DNA of 64,000 nt from Tanytarsus gracilentus. Its lineage: Eukaryota; Arthropoda; Insecta; Diptera; Chironomidae. Position 1 is the first letter of the stretch. Each line of letters opens with the position of its first letter. The stretch is taken from assembly GCA_038502055.1 (NCBI GenBank), contig JAXRKN010000035.1, forward strand, positions 186,001 through 250,000, in the 5' to 3' direction. The notes below the pieces were generated by a model, which ran no database searches, was not told where the DNA came from, and saw only the letters and a program-made list of their open reading frames with translations. Positions 12,926 through 23,583 of this stretch are shown here, one piece after another. A program made the translations under genes and the position numbers.

Positions 12926-13879
12926 CTTAACTAATTAACAAACTTCTCAATAATTTAAAAGCTGATTCTACAACTTAATTTTATGCTAGAAATATTTTGA
13001 AAAATCGTAAAAACGATGAGTGTGATCGTAAAAAGTTGAAAGATCTCGTAGTAAAACCGGCATGTGACGTCAATTTTTGTTGTTTTTGTTTCGTTTTTTG
13101 TCGTAAACATTTTGAGTCATATAACTGGATTGAGGAATTCCTAGCGTCATTTTTGTTTTGGGATTTTTCTGACAATTTATAAGAATAAAGTTCAGAAAAT
13201 TTAATGACGCAGAGGAAAATTTTTGATCATGATAAATCTCTTCGTCAAATTTTTTTGAAATGATAATAGAAAAATTGAGAATTTCTGTTTATTATAAAAT
13301 ACGCAAGATTTTTTCAGTTATTTATTTAATTTAAAAATAAATAAATTCTTGGAAAAAATCATAAATAAAATTAAATAAATTATTTGAATGATTTTTTCAA
13401 TTGAGTAAAATAAAATCGTGAAGTTATTTTAAATTAAAATGTTAAATTCATCAAATATGAGCGAAAAATATTTAATTACGACTTTTTTCGTATTTTTTCT
13501 CTTCTAAAATTAATTTCAATGTTTTCAAACAAATTTTATACCTTTTGTTAGTTGAAGAACATTGTGTGAACGTTTTTGTTTACTCAAGTGCAAGAATTTG
13601 AATGTTTTTATGAAAAAATTATCATCATTTTAGTCTTATTTAAGTTTTAATAGTGAAGCAACTGTTTACGAGTTTTGTGAAATATTTTTAAGGTAAATTA
13701 AATTGTTGAAAATTTTCATTAATTTATTTTAAAAAATTGTAAATTTTTTTATTTATTTTTAAATAATTTAAAATAATTTTTAACTATTTGAATTAATTTT
13801 AATTACTTTTAATTAATTTTAATTTTATAAATTAATTAAAAAAAATTAAAACTTTAATTTTTTAACAAAATTTTCAGCC
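12926..13879. other. Intergenic region upstream of the F-box gene
   Basis: AT-rich sequence with a CRE-like palindrome TGACGTCA at 13065-13072, whose function is unknown. Downstream are A/T runs and no gene. The F-box promoter should be in the last few hundred bases; no clear TATA box is seen. Confidence 0.5.
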
Positions 13880-15452
13880 ATGAACTTTCTACCCGACGAA
13901 ATAATTTTAGAAATCTTCGACTTTCTTCCACCCGACGAACTACTCCCGCTCACTTTAACCTGCCAGAAATTTCACTCACTCATCCTCAATTCAACTCACT
14001 TAAGTGAAAAATTTCAGCTTCAACTTACGCGCCTTAATTACAATCTTGAATGGATTGGAAGTCGAAAATATGTCGACGTCTTCATCGGTCCCGTTTCAGC
14101 GAGACATTTTTTGTATATTTTATCCAAAATTGGTCACGATGTGAAGTCGCTTTGTTTTGATTGTCTTGAGACTGATGCAGTTATCGTGAAGCAAGTTTTA
14201 TTGATGTGCCCGAACGTGAAGAAATTGTGGCTTTACAATTTCGAGATACCGGAAGTTTTTTATCCAGATGAGTTGAGCGATCCAAGGCCGAATTATGAGC
14301 TCGAGTTTTTATATTTTCAAGGTGGGGTTTTAGACTAAAAGTGACAAATTTTATAATTCATTACTTAAAATTTTTAATTAATTTTCTAAATTTTAAAAAA
14401 TAATTTTTGAGAATTAAATTTCTAAAAATAATTTCTAAAATTTAATTTTCTAAAAATATTTTTTAGGGTCAATCGAAATTTTTCGAATGCTTCAAAATTG
14501 TCAAGTTCGAGAGCTTGAAGTTCATCGCTTGAAAGTCGACGACGATCAAGAACCATCGTCAGAAGAGGAATTGAAATTTTTCCTCAAAAGTCAAAAGAAT
14601 TTGACGAATTTGAAACTTTCGCAATTTCATCGCGAGTCAAATTTTCTCATCGACGAAACTTTGGACGAAGTTGACTTTAAGTTGACAAAGTTGAGACTCA
14701 AATACATCAACTTGCACACTTCAACTCACTTTAAGAAGTTTGTGAGGAATTTTAAAATTTCTCTGACTCATCTTGAGGTCGATAAATGTCATCATGAACT
14801 CTTGAATGTTTTCACAAATTTTAAGAACTTAAAAAATCTTAAAATTCATCATTTTTGCGGTCACATTGAGTCAGTTTTAGCTGTTGAGAATCTCACGCTG
14901 ACTCACGTCGATGGAAAAATCAGCGAAAAATTTCCAAACACTAAAAATTTAACCGTTTTTTATGGCGTTGAAGATTTTCAGCAAATTAACGGCTTAAAAA
15001 AACTCGAAAAGTTAAAAATTGTCGATTGCGAAATTTCAAACCTAAAAATTCCGTCAACAGTCAAAATTTTATCGCTCGAAGGAATTTCATCGGACATCTC
15101 GAAGCCATTCAACTTTAAAGAGTCAGAAATTGAAAATATTTCAATCTTAAAGTGCAAAAATTGCGATTTTCTCATCGACTTTTTAATGAATTTCAGCTTT
15201 CGATTGAAATTTCTTGAAATTGAAAAATCAATTTTGAGCGAAGAAACTCAAAAAGCAATTTTTAACTGCTCGAAATTGGTGAAATGCATTCAAATAATTA
15301 ATTGCGATGGAATTACTGAGACTGACATAGACAGCAGTGAAAGTGAGGATGAAGGCGCGTCGGAAAATTCTGATGGACATGACGATGATGTTAATGAAGA
15401 CGATTTGGTGAATGATGAAGGAGAAAATCGGGAAATTCCGGGATATAATTAA
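13880..15452 (+). CDS. F-box/LRR-like protein
   Basis: Two exons, 13880-14321 and 14467-15452, joined in phase 1 (donor GTGGGG), give 475 residues. The N-terminus MNFLPDEIILEIFDFLPPDE followed by LTLTCQKFHSLI is an F-box; in this family it binds Skp1 in an SCF ubiquitin ligase. The rest is a series of irregular leucine-rich segments (for example LTNLKLSQFHRESNFLIDE) likely to bind a substrate. The last 40 residues are highly acidic with Asp, Glu and Ser runs, then REIPGYN. An AATAAA lies shortly after the stop codon near 15483. No broken frame. The closest relative cannot be named from sequence alone. Confidence 0.85.
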
Positions 15453-15520
15453 AAAAATTATGGAAAATTTTGAAAAATAATTAATAAATTTTAAAAAAAA
15501 TCTTTTTTTTTTGTTTTTAA

Positions 15521-15600
15521 AAGTGCACGTAAAAATGCGTTAAAGGGCGTAAAAGTGCAAGAAAGTGCGTAAAAATGCGTGAAAGTGCGTAAAAGCGCAT
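15521..15600. repeat. Decamer tandem repeat
   Basis: Eight consecutive 10 bp units of the type AAAGTGCGTR or AAAATGCGTR (GTAAAAATGCGT, GAAAGTGCGT and variants) in perfect 10 bp register, just 3' of the F-box gene. Units are divergent, so the array is not a fresh slippage product. Confidence 0.75.
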
Positions 15601-15896
15601 AAAAATTTTCAAACCATTTTTAATTAAAATTTCTAAACTTTTAGTTAAAAATTGTATTAAAATTGTATCAAAATATCTCAAAACAATTTTTTAAAAATTC
15701 CAAACAAATTTTTATCTCATTTTTCTCGAACTTTTTCTCACGTTCGCACTCTCAAAATATTTTTTCGTTTCAACTTCTTCGTGATTTTCTCTCCAAACAC
15801 CAAAAATGATTTCAATGCAAATTCTTTTCATCGTATTCACTCGTTAAAGTTTTGCTGAGTTGTCAAGAATAAAAAAAAATAGTAAAAAATTCTCAA

Positions 15897-17576
15897 ATGC
15901 CGAGCATAAAGCGCTTTGCAAACGCGATGACGATTCTTCATCTTCAATTTTTTGTGTTAATTTTTACGGTTTTTGTTTTTAAAATTGCGGCAAATATCGA
16001 CAAAGGAGTTTTCTTCATTTTTATTGGAAGCAATCAAACAGACACGAAGAAAATGTTTCCGGGCGACGATTTTAAAAGTTTAAAGTTGAGTCAATATTAC
16101 GACGATTATAAGCCGAGTGTTGTGTACATTCACGGATGGCAAGGAAAGTTTGAGAGGAGAGCATCGCAGGGTGTCATTGACGCATATTTAGTGAGAGGTG
16201 ATCACAATATTATTTTCCTCGATTGGAGTCAACAGGCCAAAAAATTAAACTACATGAAAACAGCGCGAGAAATGAATGAAGTGAGAATTAAAAAATTGAG
16301 TTGTCAAAATTATTTTGAATTTTTTTAAAAAAATTTTAAAAATTCGAAAATTTCAAAATTTATAAAATTTTTCTAATTTCAAATTTTTTTTGATCCGTTA
16401 ATATTTTTTAGACAGCCGAAAACATGGCACAGATGTTGGTTGAGATGCGACGAGCTGGATTTGATTTGAGAAAATTCCATTTGATCGGTTACAGTTTCGG
16501 CGCTCACTTTGCTGGTCAGATTGGAGATTACTTGAAGAAAAATCACAACATTTGGTTGACTCGAATTACTGGATTGGAACCTGCTGGTGAATTTAAATTT
16601 AAAATATTTAATTAAAATTAATTTATCGAATTTTTTAAGGTCCAATGTTCAAACAACAAAGAAACAATAAAGTTCGAGATAATTCGACGGTTTCACTGCA
16701 AAGTTTTCCACCTCTACAAAAAGGACAAGCGAAGTATGAAAATTTGACAATTAGTTGAAATCTGAATTAATTAATTACATTTGATGAATTAATTAACATT
16801 TTAATTGGATTCTTTTAGATTTGTTGACATAATTCACACAGATGCTGGACTTTTAGGGACTCACAAGTCCACTGGAGACATTGATTTCTGGCCAAATGGC
16901 GGAAAAGGTTCAAAAAAAATAAATTTAATTAATTAAAATTTATTTAATTTATTTTAAATCATTTTTAAGCTCCTCAACCGGGTTGCGATCTCAAAACTTG
17001 TTACACCAAAACTTTAGGTAATTTTTAATTAGTAAATTTGAATTAATTGAGGTGAAAACTAATTAATTAAATTAAATTTTTCAAACTGAAAGAGTTAGGT
17101 AATCATTTAAATTTTTTAATTATTCAATGTTATGATGAAAAATTAATTAAATCTCTTAATTAATATTTTAAAAAATTAATTGATTTTATTAATTAGGTAG
17201 TTTTAGAAATTTATTTATTAATTAATAATTTTAGATATTTTCCCGAGTTAATCTCAAAAAAAAATTAATAACTCAATTTTCATAATCTCAATTAATTTTA
17301 AAATTAATTAAAATCACTTCAAATAAATTTTTAGACCCCTGCGTGATATGCAGTCATGATCGAGCGTGGAAATTTTATACTGAGACAGTCAAAAATGGTC
17401 GAACTGATGCGTTCACTGCGAGACTTTGCAATCGAAATGCAATAAACTTTAATCGACGAACTTGCAATGGACCTGAATCATCTCGCATGGGATTTTATGC
17501 GAATCAAACGCCGAAGAAATTTTATGGAAATTATTTTGTGGAAACCAGACCGACTCCGCCGTACACGATGAGTTAA
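15897..17576 (+). CDS. Secreted lipase-like protein, pancreatic-lipase family, Asp to Glu in triad
   Basis: Six exons, 15897-16280, 16412-16586, 16640-16733, 16819-16907, 16970-17017 and 17335-17576, make 343 residues. A hydrophobic signal segment (FFVLIFTVFVFKIAA) follows the start; ATG 15927 is an alternative start. Family landmarks: VVYIHGWQG (oxyanion region), nucleophile motif GYSFGAH with Ser156, ITGLEPAGPMF, IHTDAGLLGTHKSTGDIDFW, PNGGKAPQPGC, and CSHDRAWKFY with the likely catalytic His271. The family's aspartate in LDPA is Glu184 here. Members hydrolyse acylglycerols or phospholipids outside the cell; some insect members are inactive, so activity is uncertain. Introns are short and AT-rich. 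AATAAA near 17652. Confidence 0.87.
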
Positions 17577-17795
17577 AAGTTCAAAAAATCATTTGCTTGA
17601 TCTTTTTCATCAAATTTTATTTCATATTAATTATAATAATTTTAATTAAAAATAAAATAATACAAACTGATTTTTGTATTTTCTCCAAAAAAACAAAAAT
17701 TTTATTTCTCGCTCAGCTCTCCCTCGGAATTTCTTCTTCTCATTTTATACCTTTCGATGAATTTTTTTTTCGTCATTCCATAAAGTGAACTCAAA

Positions 17796-18950
17796 ATGGT
17801 TAAGTGTGATTTTCAAAGTGACTGGGATGATGATTATTGTTGTGTAGTTAACAATGAAAAGTTTCCAACTGAAGTAAATCGAGAAACTTTTCAAGGAAAA
17901 CATTCGCGATCAAAAAGCAACGCCGATGTCAATCGGCTTAAAATTCAGAACTCAGAAGTCGAAAAAATTCCAAATGGCCTCGGAAAAGTTTTTGAGAATT
18001 TGACTGACCTCAGAATTGCAAATTCAAATCTTAAAACAATCTCGAAAGAAGATTTGAAACAATTTCCACGTTTAGAATTTTTATTTCTTCACGGAAATCC
18101 TCTCGAAAGTTTGCCGAAAGATTTGTTTGAGTTCAATAAAGATTTAGAAGAAATTTGGTTTGTCAACAATAAAATCAAATACATCGGAGTCGAAATTTTT
18201 GATAAACTTCCGAAATTTAAATTTGCAAAATTCTGTAACAATGTCAACATCGACATCATGGTTTATAATAATCAGACAAGCATCGAAGAATTTAAACAAA
18301 TTGTGCTCACAAAATGCCAAAAACCCAAAAAAGAGGAAGAAAAACCTTCAACATCTAAACTGGATCAAAAAATTCAACCTCGGCATTTAAAAAAATTTAC
18401 TGCTGACCTCGAGAAATTCTTAAAAGTTGAAGAGTTTAAAGATTTCTCGATCAAAGTCGCTGACGCTGAGTTCAAAGTCCACAAATTGATTTTTATGGCT
18501 CGAAGTGAAACTTTTGCTGAGATAATTAAAAATAATCCGGATGCTGATGAGTTGGTGCTCGAGGACATTCCAGTTGAGATCTTTGAGAGCATTTTAAATT
18601 ACGTCTACAAAGATGAAATGCCGAAAAACTTGGAGAGAACTCGCGAAATTTTTGCAGCAGCCGGAAAGTTGAAGATCGAAGGATTGAAAGAAAATTTAAC
18701 GGAAATTTTGATTCAAAAAATGAACGAAGAAAAAAATTTGGATTTTTTGATGGAAAATTTAAATCTTGGAATTAAATTCGAGTGCAGAGATTTAAAGTTG
18801 AAAGCTTTTGAGGAAATCAAAAAACATTTTCCAGGTAGAAAATTCAAGGACGAACTTTTGGATCAACCTGAAAAAATTAAAATATTAATTGAGGCCAAAA
18901 AAATTCTGAGCGAGCTTGAAGACGGAGAAGAAGCAGCCGGAGGACGTTAA
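17796..18950 (+). CDS. LRR-BTB protein
   Basis: Single exon, 384 residues. Residues about 40-175 form leucine-rich repeats (ENLTDLRIANSNLKTISKED, LEFLFLHGNPLESLPKDLF). A Lys/Glu-rich linker follows. From about residue 205 a BTB/POZ domain reads FKDFSIKVADAEFKVHKLIF, ARSETFAEIIKNNPDADELV, FESILNYVYKDEMP and so on, then a BACK-like helical tail. BTB proteins of this kind usually dimerise and can recruit Cullin-3; the LRR half would be the partner-binding part. Its BTB half is almost identical at DNA level to the copy at 34458-35597, while the LRR halves have diverged. No signal peptide or membrane segment. Confidence 0.9.
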   Translation: MVKCDFQSDWDDDYCCVVNNEKFPTEVNRETFQGKHSRSKSNADVNRLKIQNSEVEKIPNGLGKVFENLTDLRIANSNLKTISKEDLKQFPRLEFLFLHGNPLESLPKDLFEFNKDLEEIWFVNNKIKYIGVEIFDKLPKFKFAKFCNNVNIDIMVYNNQTSIEEFKQIVLTKCQKPKKEEEKPSTSKLDQKIQPRHLKKFTADLEKFLKVEEFKDFSIKVADAEFKVHKLIFMARSETFAEIIKNNPDADELVLEDIPVEIFESILNYVYKDEMPKNLERTREIFAAAGKLKIEGLKENLTEILIQKMNEEKNLDFLMENLNLGIKFECRDLKLKAFEEIKKHFPGRKFKDELLDQPEKIKILIEAKKILSELEDGEEAAGGR

Positions 18951-19037
18951 ATCCTAAATTTTTTTAAAAATTAAGAAAAAATTGTAAAATTTATTAAAAG
19001 AAGAAATTTTTTATTTAATAATTAACTATCATCCAAA

Positions 19038-20451
19038 TTATAATTCCAAAACTCCAAAGTGATCAAAGTACAACAAAAATCTTTCACAAGCGAGTTGATA
19101 ACGTGAAGTTTTTACGATCCGCTTCCTAAACCCTCTTGCTGTCTCATCATCAGAGTGATGTGTTTGAAAATTATTATCGGGATCGTCGCTTGTCATGACC
19201 GGGAAGACAGTTGTGAGAAATGTGAAAGCTGTAAATTAAAATAAAGAAATAAAAATAAATTTTCGATTTTTAGATTGATTAGTTACTAAGAGGGAGCACC
19301 CTAGAGTTACTTAGTAGAATGGAACAATTTTTAAAAATTAATTTTATTAAATTTAACTCACCATAAAATAATTTTTTATGAAATTCAATCACAAAACTTT
19401 GAAGCGAAGGAAAATTTTCAACTTTTAACTTCAAATCTTTTGCAACTTTCTTCAACTCTTTATAATAAAACTCAACAAATTCTTCAATTTTATTTGGCGT
19501 AAAAATTTCATCGTTGAGCGACGAGAAGAAAAAGTGAATCAAGTCCAAAGTTGCTGAGGCAAAGTGAGTGAATTGAAAGTCGAGCTGTGAAAAATTTAAA
19601 ATTTATTAAATAAAAATAAAAAATTAAATCTCACCAAAACTCCATCAACAACTTCTTTTCCGTCATATTTAAACATCAAATTTGTCGTCCATAAATCGCC
19701 GTGATTCAAAACATTAAAATCATTTTCGTCGACGTCAAAACATTTTAAATTTTTCTCTATTAAAGTTTCTCTCAAATTTTCCATTTTTTCGGCAATTTTT
19801 TCGAATCCTTCCCAGGTTGAAATTTCATCGATCGCAGCTTTGAATCCTAAACGGAAGAATAAATTCACTTTTGGAACTTTTCGACTTATCACACCGACAT
19901 CAAAGTCATTAAAAGCTTTTGGATTTTCTCGTAAAATTTTTTAGCGATGCCGCGTGATATTTTGCGAGTTTTTGAAGTGAAATTTTCGCGTGTTTTTCAT
20001 AAAGTCCAAGAAGTCGATCAGCCATCGTGAAGTTCAGCATTCGAAGATCTTCCATCATAAAAATTCCTCGAGATTTATCGACAAAAATTCCATCAGGAAT
20101 AATTTTAGAAATTTCAAGTGATTTAAAAATTTCTTTAAATTTTACAGCAATTTCTTCAAAAAATTTCATCTCTTTATTTTGAAGATCAAAGCCATCCGGA
20201 CCGATGATAGAAAGTGCGACTTCATTTTCACATTCGCTTTTGAAAATTATTGGAATCGTTGAGATTTTCGAGTTCGACTCATAAGTGATCGTGACCCTGA
20301 GTAAAAGTGATAAAAAACCTTCACCGTGACTGTTGCATGGAGCGACATTAAAGTTGATGACTTTGAGATTGTCGAGATTGAGATAAAGTCTAAGAATATT
20401 TTCAAGATAAGATTCGGTGAGCGATGATGGAATTTTAATTTGTTGAGACAT
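19038..20451 (-). pseudogene. EcKinase-like (CHK) kinase, frameshifted copy
   Basis: Paralog of the intact gene at 25956-27278, with the same three-exon structure: 19635-20451, 19362-19584 and 19038-19228. It has the Brenner motif NHGDLWTTNLMF, LDFQ at the start of exon 2, and a homologous C-terminus. Exon 1 is 817 nt, one base more than a whole number of codons. The extra base lies in an A/T run near 19940, where the paralog reads AAKYHAASLKILRENPKAF but this copy shifts to ASLKNFTRKSKSF and stops at 19909. Both sides of the shift are otherwise conserved. In addition an unclassified repeat begins about 10 bp upstream of the start codon. Family members phosphorylate ecdysteroids and related substrates. 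A sequencing error in the homopolymer is the alternative to a true pseudogene. Confidence 0.75.
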
Positions 20452-20535
20452 TTCTAATTAAACAAGATGGGTCTGCAAACGGCGTTGCCATTTCCAATAG
20501 CTCCGCATAGATTAGTACCCTACTCCGTTGCAATG

Positions 20536-21009
20536 AGCATTAGTGGCACTCTTGGTTAATCTTGAATTCTTGAAGGACATTCTTCAAAAATCATCAATGT
20601 AAATCGATTCCTGATGCAATGACGAGTTCAATGACATACATGAAGCGATAGTTCTGAAAATGGACATTAGTGGCACTCCTGGTCGGCCATGATGGACATT
20701 CTTCAAAAATCGTTAATGTCAATATATTTCTGATACAATAACGAGTTCAACGATACCCATGAAGCTATAGTTCTGAAAAATGGACATTAGTGGCACTCCT
20801 GGTCGGCCATGATGGACATTCTTAAAAATCGTTAATGTCAATCGATTTCTGATACAATAACGAGTTCAACGATACCCATGAAGCTATAGTTCTGAAAAAT
20901 GGACATTAGTGGCACTCCTGACCAAACATGATGGACATTCCTTTAAAATCGTCAATGTCAATCGATTACTGATGCAATTACGAGTTCAACGATACCCATG
21001 AAGCCATAT
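20536..21009 (+). repeat. Four tandem units of about 119 bp inside the repeat element
   Basis: Units start near 20536, 20651, 20770 and 20889. Each carries GGACATTAGTGGCACTCCTG, GATGGACATTC, and GAGTTCAACGATACCCATGA in the same order. The first unit is the most diverged. Three or four homologous units are present in the inverted copy at 31617-31978. Confidence 0.8.
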
Positions 21010-21183
21010 AAGAGAAAATTTGTATGAAAAAGGACATTTTTGCACTCAGGGACGGTCCTTGGAGGGTCGGACCTCAAAACTAAATACTTCTTGCACAACT
21101 AGAGCCAAAACCCGATCTTTAGCCACAAACCCGACTCAAATCCGACCAGCCGTTCTTGAGATATGGCGTTCACTAAGATCGTG

Positions 21184-21250
21184 AGAAAGTAAGAAAGTGA
21201 GAAAGTGAGAAAGTAAGAAAGTGAGAAAGTGAGAAAGTGAGAAAGTAAGA
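21184..21250 (+). repeat. GTGAGAAA/GTAAGAAA microsatellite
   Basis: About eight copies of an 8 bp unit, GTGAGAAA alternating with GTAAGAAA. The inverted copy of the parent element has a shorter array at 31398-31446, so it belongs to the element and varies in length. Confidence 0.85.
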
Positions 21251-21654
21251 TGACTTAAATGGCTCTAACTCCTCGTAGGATCAACCGATTTCAAATCTGT
21301 TTTCGCCAGTTTGTAGGGTTTGGCTAGGCCTATCATTTGAGTATATGTTTTGATATTGCACAAGGTAGTGTCTTGGCACTAGGGGCCAAAAACTGGTTTT
21401 GGAGAAATCCAAAATTAATATATAGCGGAGCTATAAAATTGAACTTTAAATATTTTTTAATTTTAAAAAGTTGAGTAAAATATTTTTAGCTTTAACTTGA
21501 GCTAAGTTGAATTTTGAACTGATAATTTTTAGATTTTTTGTTATCTTTTAAATAAATTTTCATCCCATTGATGGACATTTTAAAAAATTTGTTCAATTAT
21601 TTAATTTTTAGCGGTTAAATCATTCCACGATTCGACATTAAACGTAATTTTTTG

Positions 21655-21679
21655 TATTTTTTGTAATTGCCCATCTCTG
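21655..21679. mobile_element. Right end of a decayed hAT-like MITE
   Basis: TGTAATTGCCCATCTCTG matches the right terminal repeat of the MITE family. No left end can be recognised upstream, so this is a remnant. Confidence 0.55.
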
Positions 21680-21853
21680 TAAATTTTTAGATACAAAAAT
21701 TTTAATTAATAACTTGAATAATTTTTTCGTGTCCACAAGTGGGATTTTATCTCGATAAAATTGTTTGAAGAATCAAAATGTAAATTTACTGAGATAAAAA
21801 TCGTCAAGTTCATCAACGTTTTATTTTATCTAAAGAGATTTAATTGAATTAAG

Positions 21854-21905
21854 CAGGGGTAGGTATTTTGCAAGTAGTCAGCACCTGCGAGCTTCTCACC
21901 CCCTG
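21854..21905. mobile_element. 52 bp mini hAT-like element with perfect 8 bp duplication
   Basis: Begins CAGGGGTAGG and ends GCGAGCTTCTCACCCCCTG, the same terminus as the large element at 59860-61089. It is flanked on both sides by GAATTAAG, a perfect 8 bp target duplication. Only the ends and a short internal CAGCACCTGC remain. It independently supports the boundaries and hAT-like nature of the larger element. Confidence 0.85.
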
Positions 21906-22293
21906 GAATTAAGATAAAAGTTAATTTTGATTTAAAATTCTTTTAATCACTGAAAAATAAAATTCATGTAATGGAAATTAAGAAAATGGATAATTTTAAC
22001 TGATTTTTGCAAATTAATTTAATTAAAATTTTTGATGTGTAACATGAGCTTTTTGAGTGTCGATTACGTTTAACCAACTCAGAGAAAAGATTAATTTCAA
22101 TTATTTCAAATTAAAAAAAAATTTCGGTAAAAATTAGATTGATTTTTTATTGATTAGACTCTGAAATTATTTAGATTTTTAAATGCTCTTTCAAAATGTG
22201 ATTTCTAACGTGATATTTTCGAACACTCTTGTATTGACAGTGATCGCATTGAAATTTTACCTTGTCGCTTTTGCAAAACTTTAAATGTTCTTT

Positions 22294-23583
22294 TTAATAT
22301 TTTTCATCTTTGAGAACTGATGGACATTTTTGACATTTTACAGCATTCGGCAAAGTTTTTAATTTTTCATCATTCTTTTGGTGATAATTTAAATGTTTTT
22401 CGAAAACTTTTTTGTGGCCAGTTTTGTAATAGCATCGATCGCATTTCAGGTGTTTTTCTCGATTTTCATCGTGAATTTTTAAATGTCTTTTAAGAATACT
22501 TTTTGATGTTGTTTGATGTCCACAAATTTGACATTTAAACTGCTCTGGATTTTCGTGAAATTTCATGTGATATTTGAGATGACTTTGAAGTCGGAATTTC
22601 CTGACACAAAATTTGCATTCCAATTGCTTAAATTTGTGAATTAATTCATGGAATTTTAAAGCTTGAGAATTTTTGTAAATTTTGTGACAAATTTGACATT
22701 CGACTTCATTTTGATTGTGTAAATATTTCATGTGTGTCGATAAGCTGCCTGGTTTAATTTTTAAATGACAAATTTCACATTCAACTTTATGAATTGCATG
22801 AGTACGAACGTGCTGTCTGATTTTTCCTAAATCGTTAAATTCTTTTCCACATTGATCGCAAGAAAATCTTTGAAGATAATTTCTGTGGTTGAAATATTTC
22901 AGATGAGTTGTCAAATAATTTTTTGATTTAAATTTTTCATTGCAAAAGTCGCAATAAAGCCAATCAATTTTTAATTCCTCAGCATGAAATTTTTTCAAAT
23001 GTTTAGCGAGATCTGAATGTTCGGAGTAACTTGAGCTGCAGAAACTACAAAAATGTCTTTGATTTTTCTTCACACATTTGTGAGTTTCAAATGATTTTTT
23101 CATTTTAAAAGTTTTCTCGCATTTTTTGCATTCATAACTTGACGGTAGAAAGTGACGTTTGGTGTGTTTTGTTAAACTTTGTTTGTTTGTTAAATATCTT
23201 TGACAAATTTGACATTGAAATTTGCTGAATTTTGTTGTCTTTATTCCATTATTCTTGATCACACTTTTTGTCACTTCCATTTTGACTTTTACTTTCGGCA
23301 TTTCTGGTTCTTTCACAGGTAGAAAATAAAAATTTCTCTCCGGATCTTTTTTGACGACTTTTCTTTCATTTTCATTAACTTTCACTAAATCACAAAATTC
23401 TTTCTCGTCTTCTTCTTTTATCAAATTCGGAAATTCTTTTCTCGCATCACGAACTAAAATTTTCGCTTTCTTCAAAACAATTTCCGATGTTGAGTTTGAA
23501 ATTGCTTCGATCGAGATGTTTTCATTATATTCAGGTTCCTTCTTGATGTTTTGATGATCTTCAGGTTCCTTTTTGACTTCCAT
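22294..23583 (-). CDS. C2H2 zinc-finger protein, truncated by an in-frame stop
   Basis: Single exon, 429 residues. An N-terminal acidic/basic region (MEVKKEPEDHQNIKKEPEYN) precedes about ten C2H2 fingers from residue 125 on (CQICQRYLTNKQSLTKHTKRH, split here as the first finger). Such proteins normally bind DNA in the nucleus. Compared with its head-to-head paralog at 24128-25522, it stops early: TAA at 22294-22296 falls where the paralog has a tyrosine codon. The same frame then continues to a second stop at 22171-22173, still encoding a conserved last finger (KFQCDHCQYKSVRKY). The full ancestral frame would be 470 residues. Either a recent nonsense mutation removed the final finger or the stop is read through. 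The KKEPE motif at the N-terminus is duplicated here. Confidence 0.85.
   Translation of the reverse strand: MEVKKEPEDHQNIKKEPEYNENISIEAISNSTSEIVLKKAKILVRDARKEFPNLIKEEDEKEFCDLVKVNENERKVVKKDPERNFYFLPVKEPEMPKVKVKMEVTKSVIKNNGIKTTKFSKFQCQICQRYLTNKQSLTKHTKRHFLPSSYECKKCEKTFKMKKSFETHKCVKKNQRHFCSFCSSSYSEHSDLAKHLKKFHAEELKIDWLYCDFCNEKFKSKNYLTTHLKYFNHRNYLQRFSCDQCGKEFNDLGKIRQHVRTHAIHKVECEICHLKIKPGSLSTHMKYLHNQNEVECQICHKIYKNSQALKFHELIHKFKQLECKFCVRKFRLQSHLKYHMKFHENPEQFKCQICGHQTTSKSILKRHLKIHDENREKHLKCDRCYYKTGHKKVFEKHLNYHQKNDEKLKTLPNAVKCQKCPSVLKDEKY

Larger units (their letters stand above)
20461..21435 (+). repeat. Unclassified 1 kb repeat element, copy 1
   Basis: Starts AACAAGATGGGTCTGCAAAC and ends at the palindrome TATAGCGGAGCTATA. 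A second copy lies inverted at 31212-32041. Inside are four tandem units of about 119 bp, a GTGAGAAA-type microsatellite and a conserved 3' part. No open frame of note, no poly(A) tail, and no clear target duplication. It could be a non-autonomous DNA element or a Helitron-like one; I cannot classify it. It begins immediately upstream of the broken kinase gene. Confidence 0.75.

Noticed and set aside
1710..13072. TGACGTCA palindromes at 1710 and 13065 as cAMP-response elements
   Set aside because: The same 8-mer or close forms also occur inside coding exons (about 49205 and 57990), so chance occurrence is likely and no context supports function.
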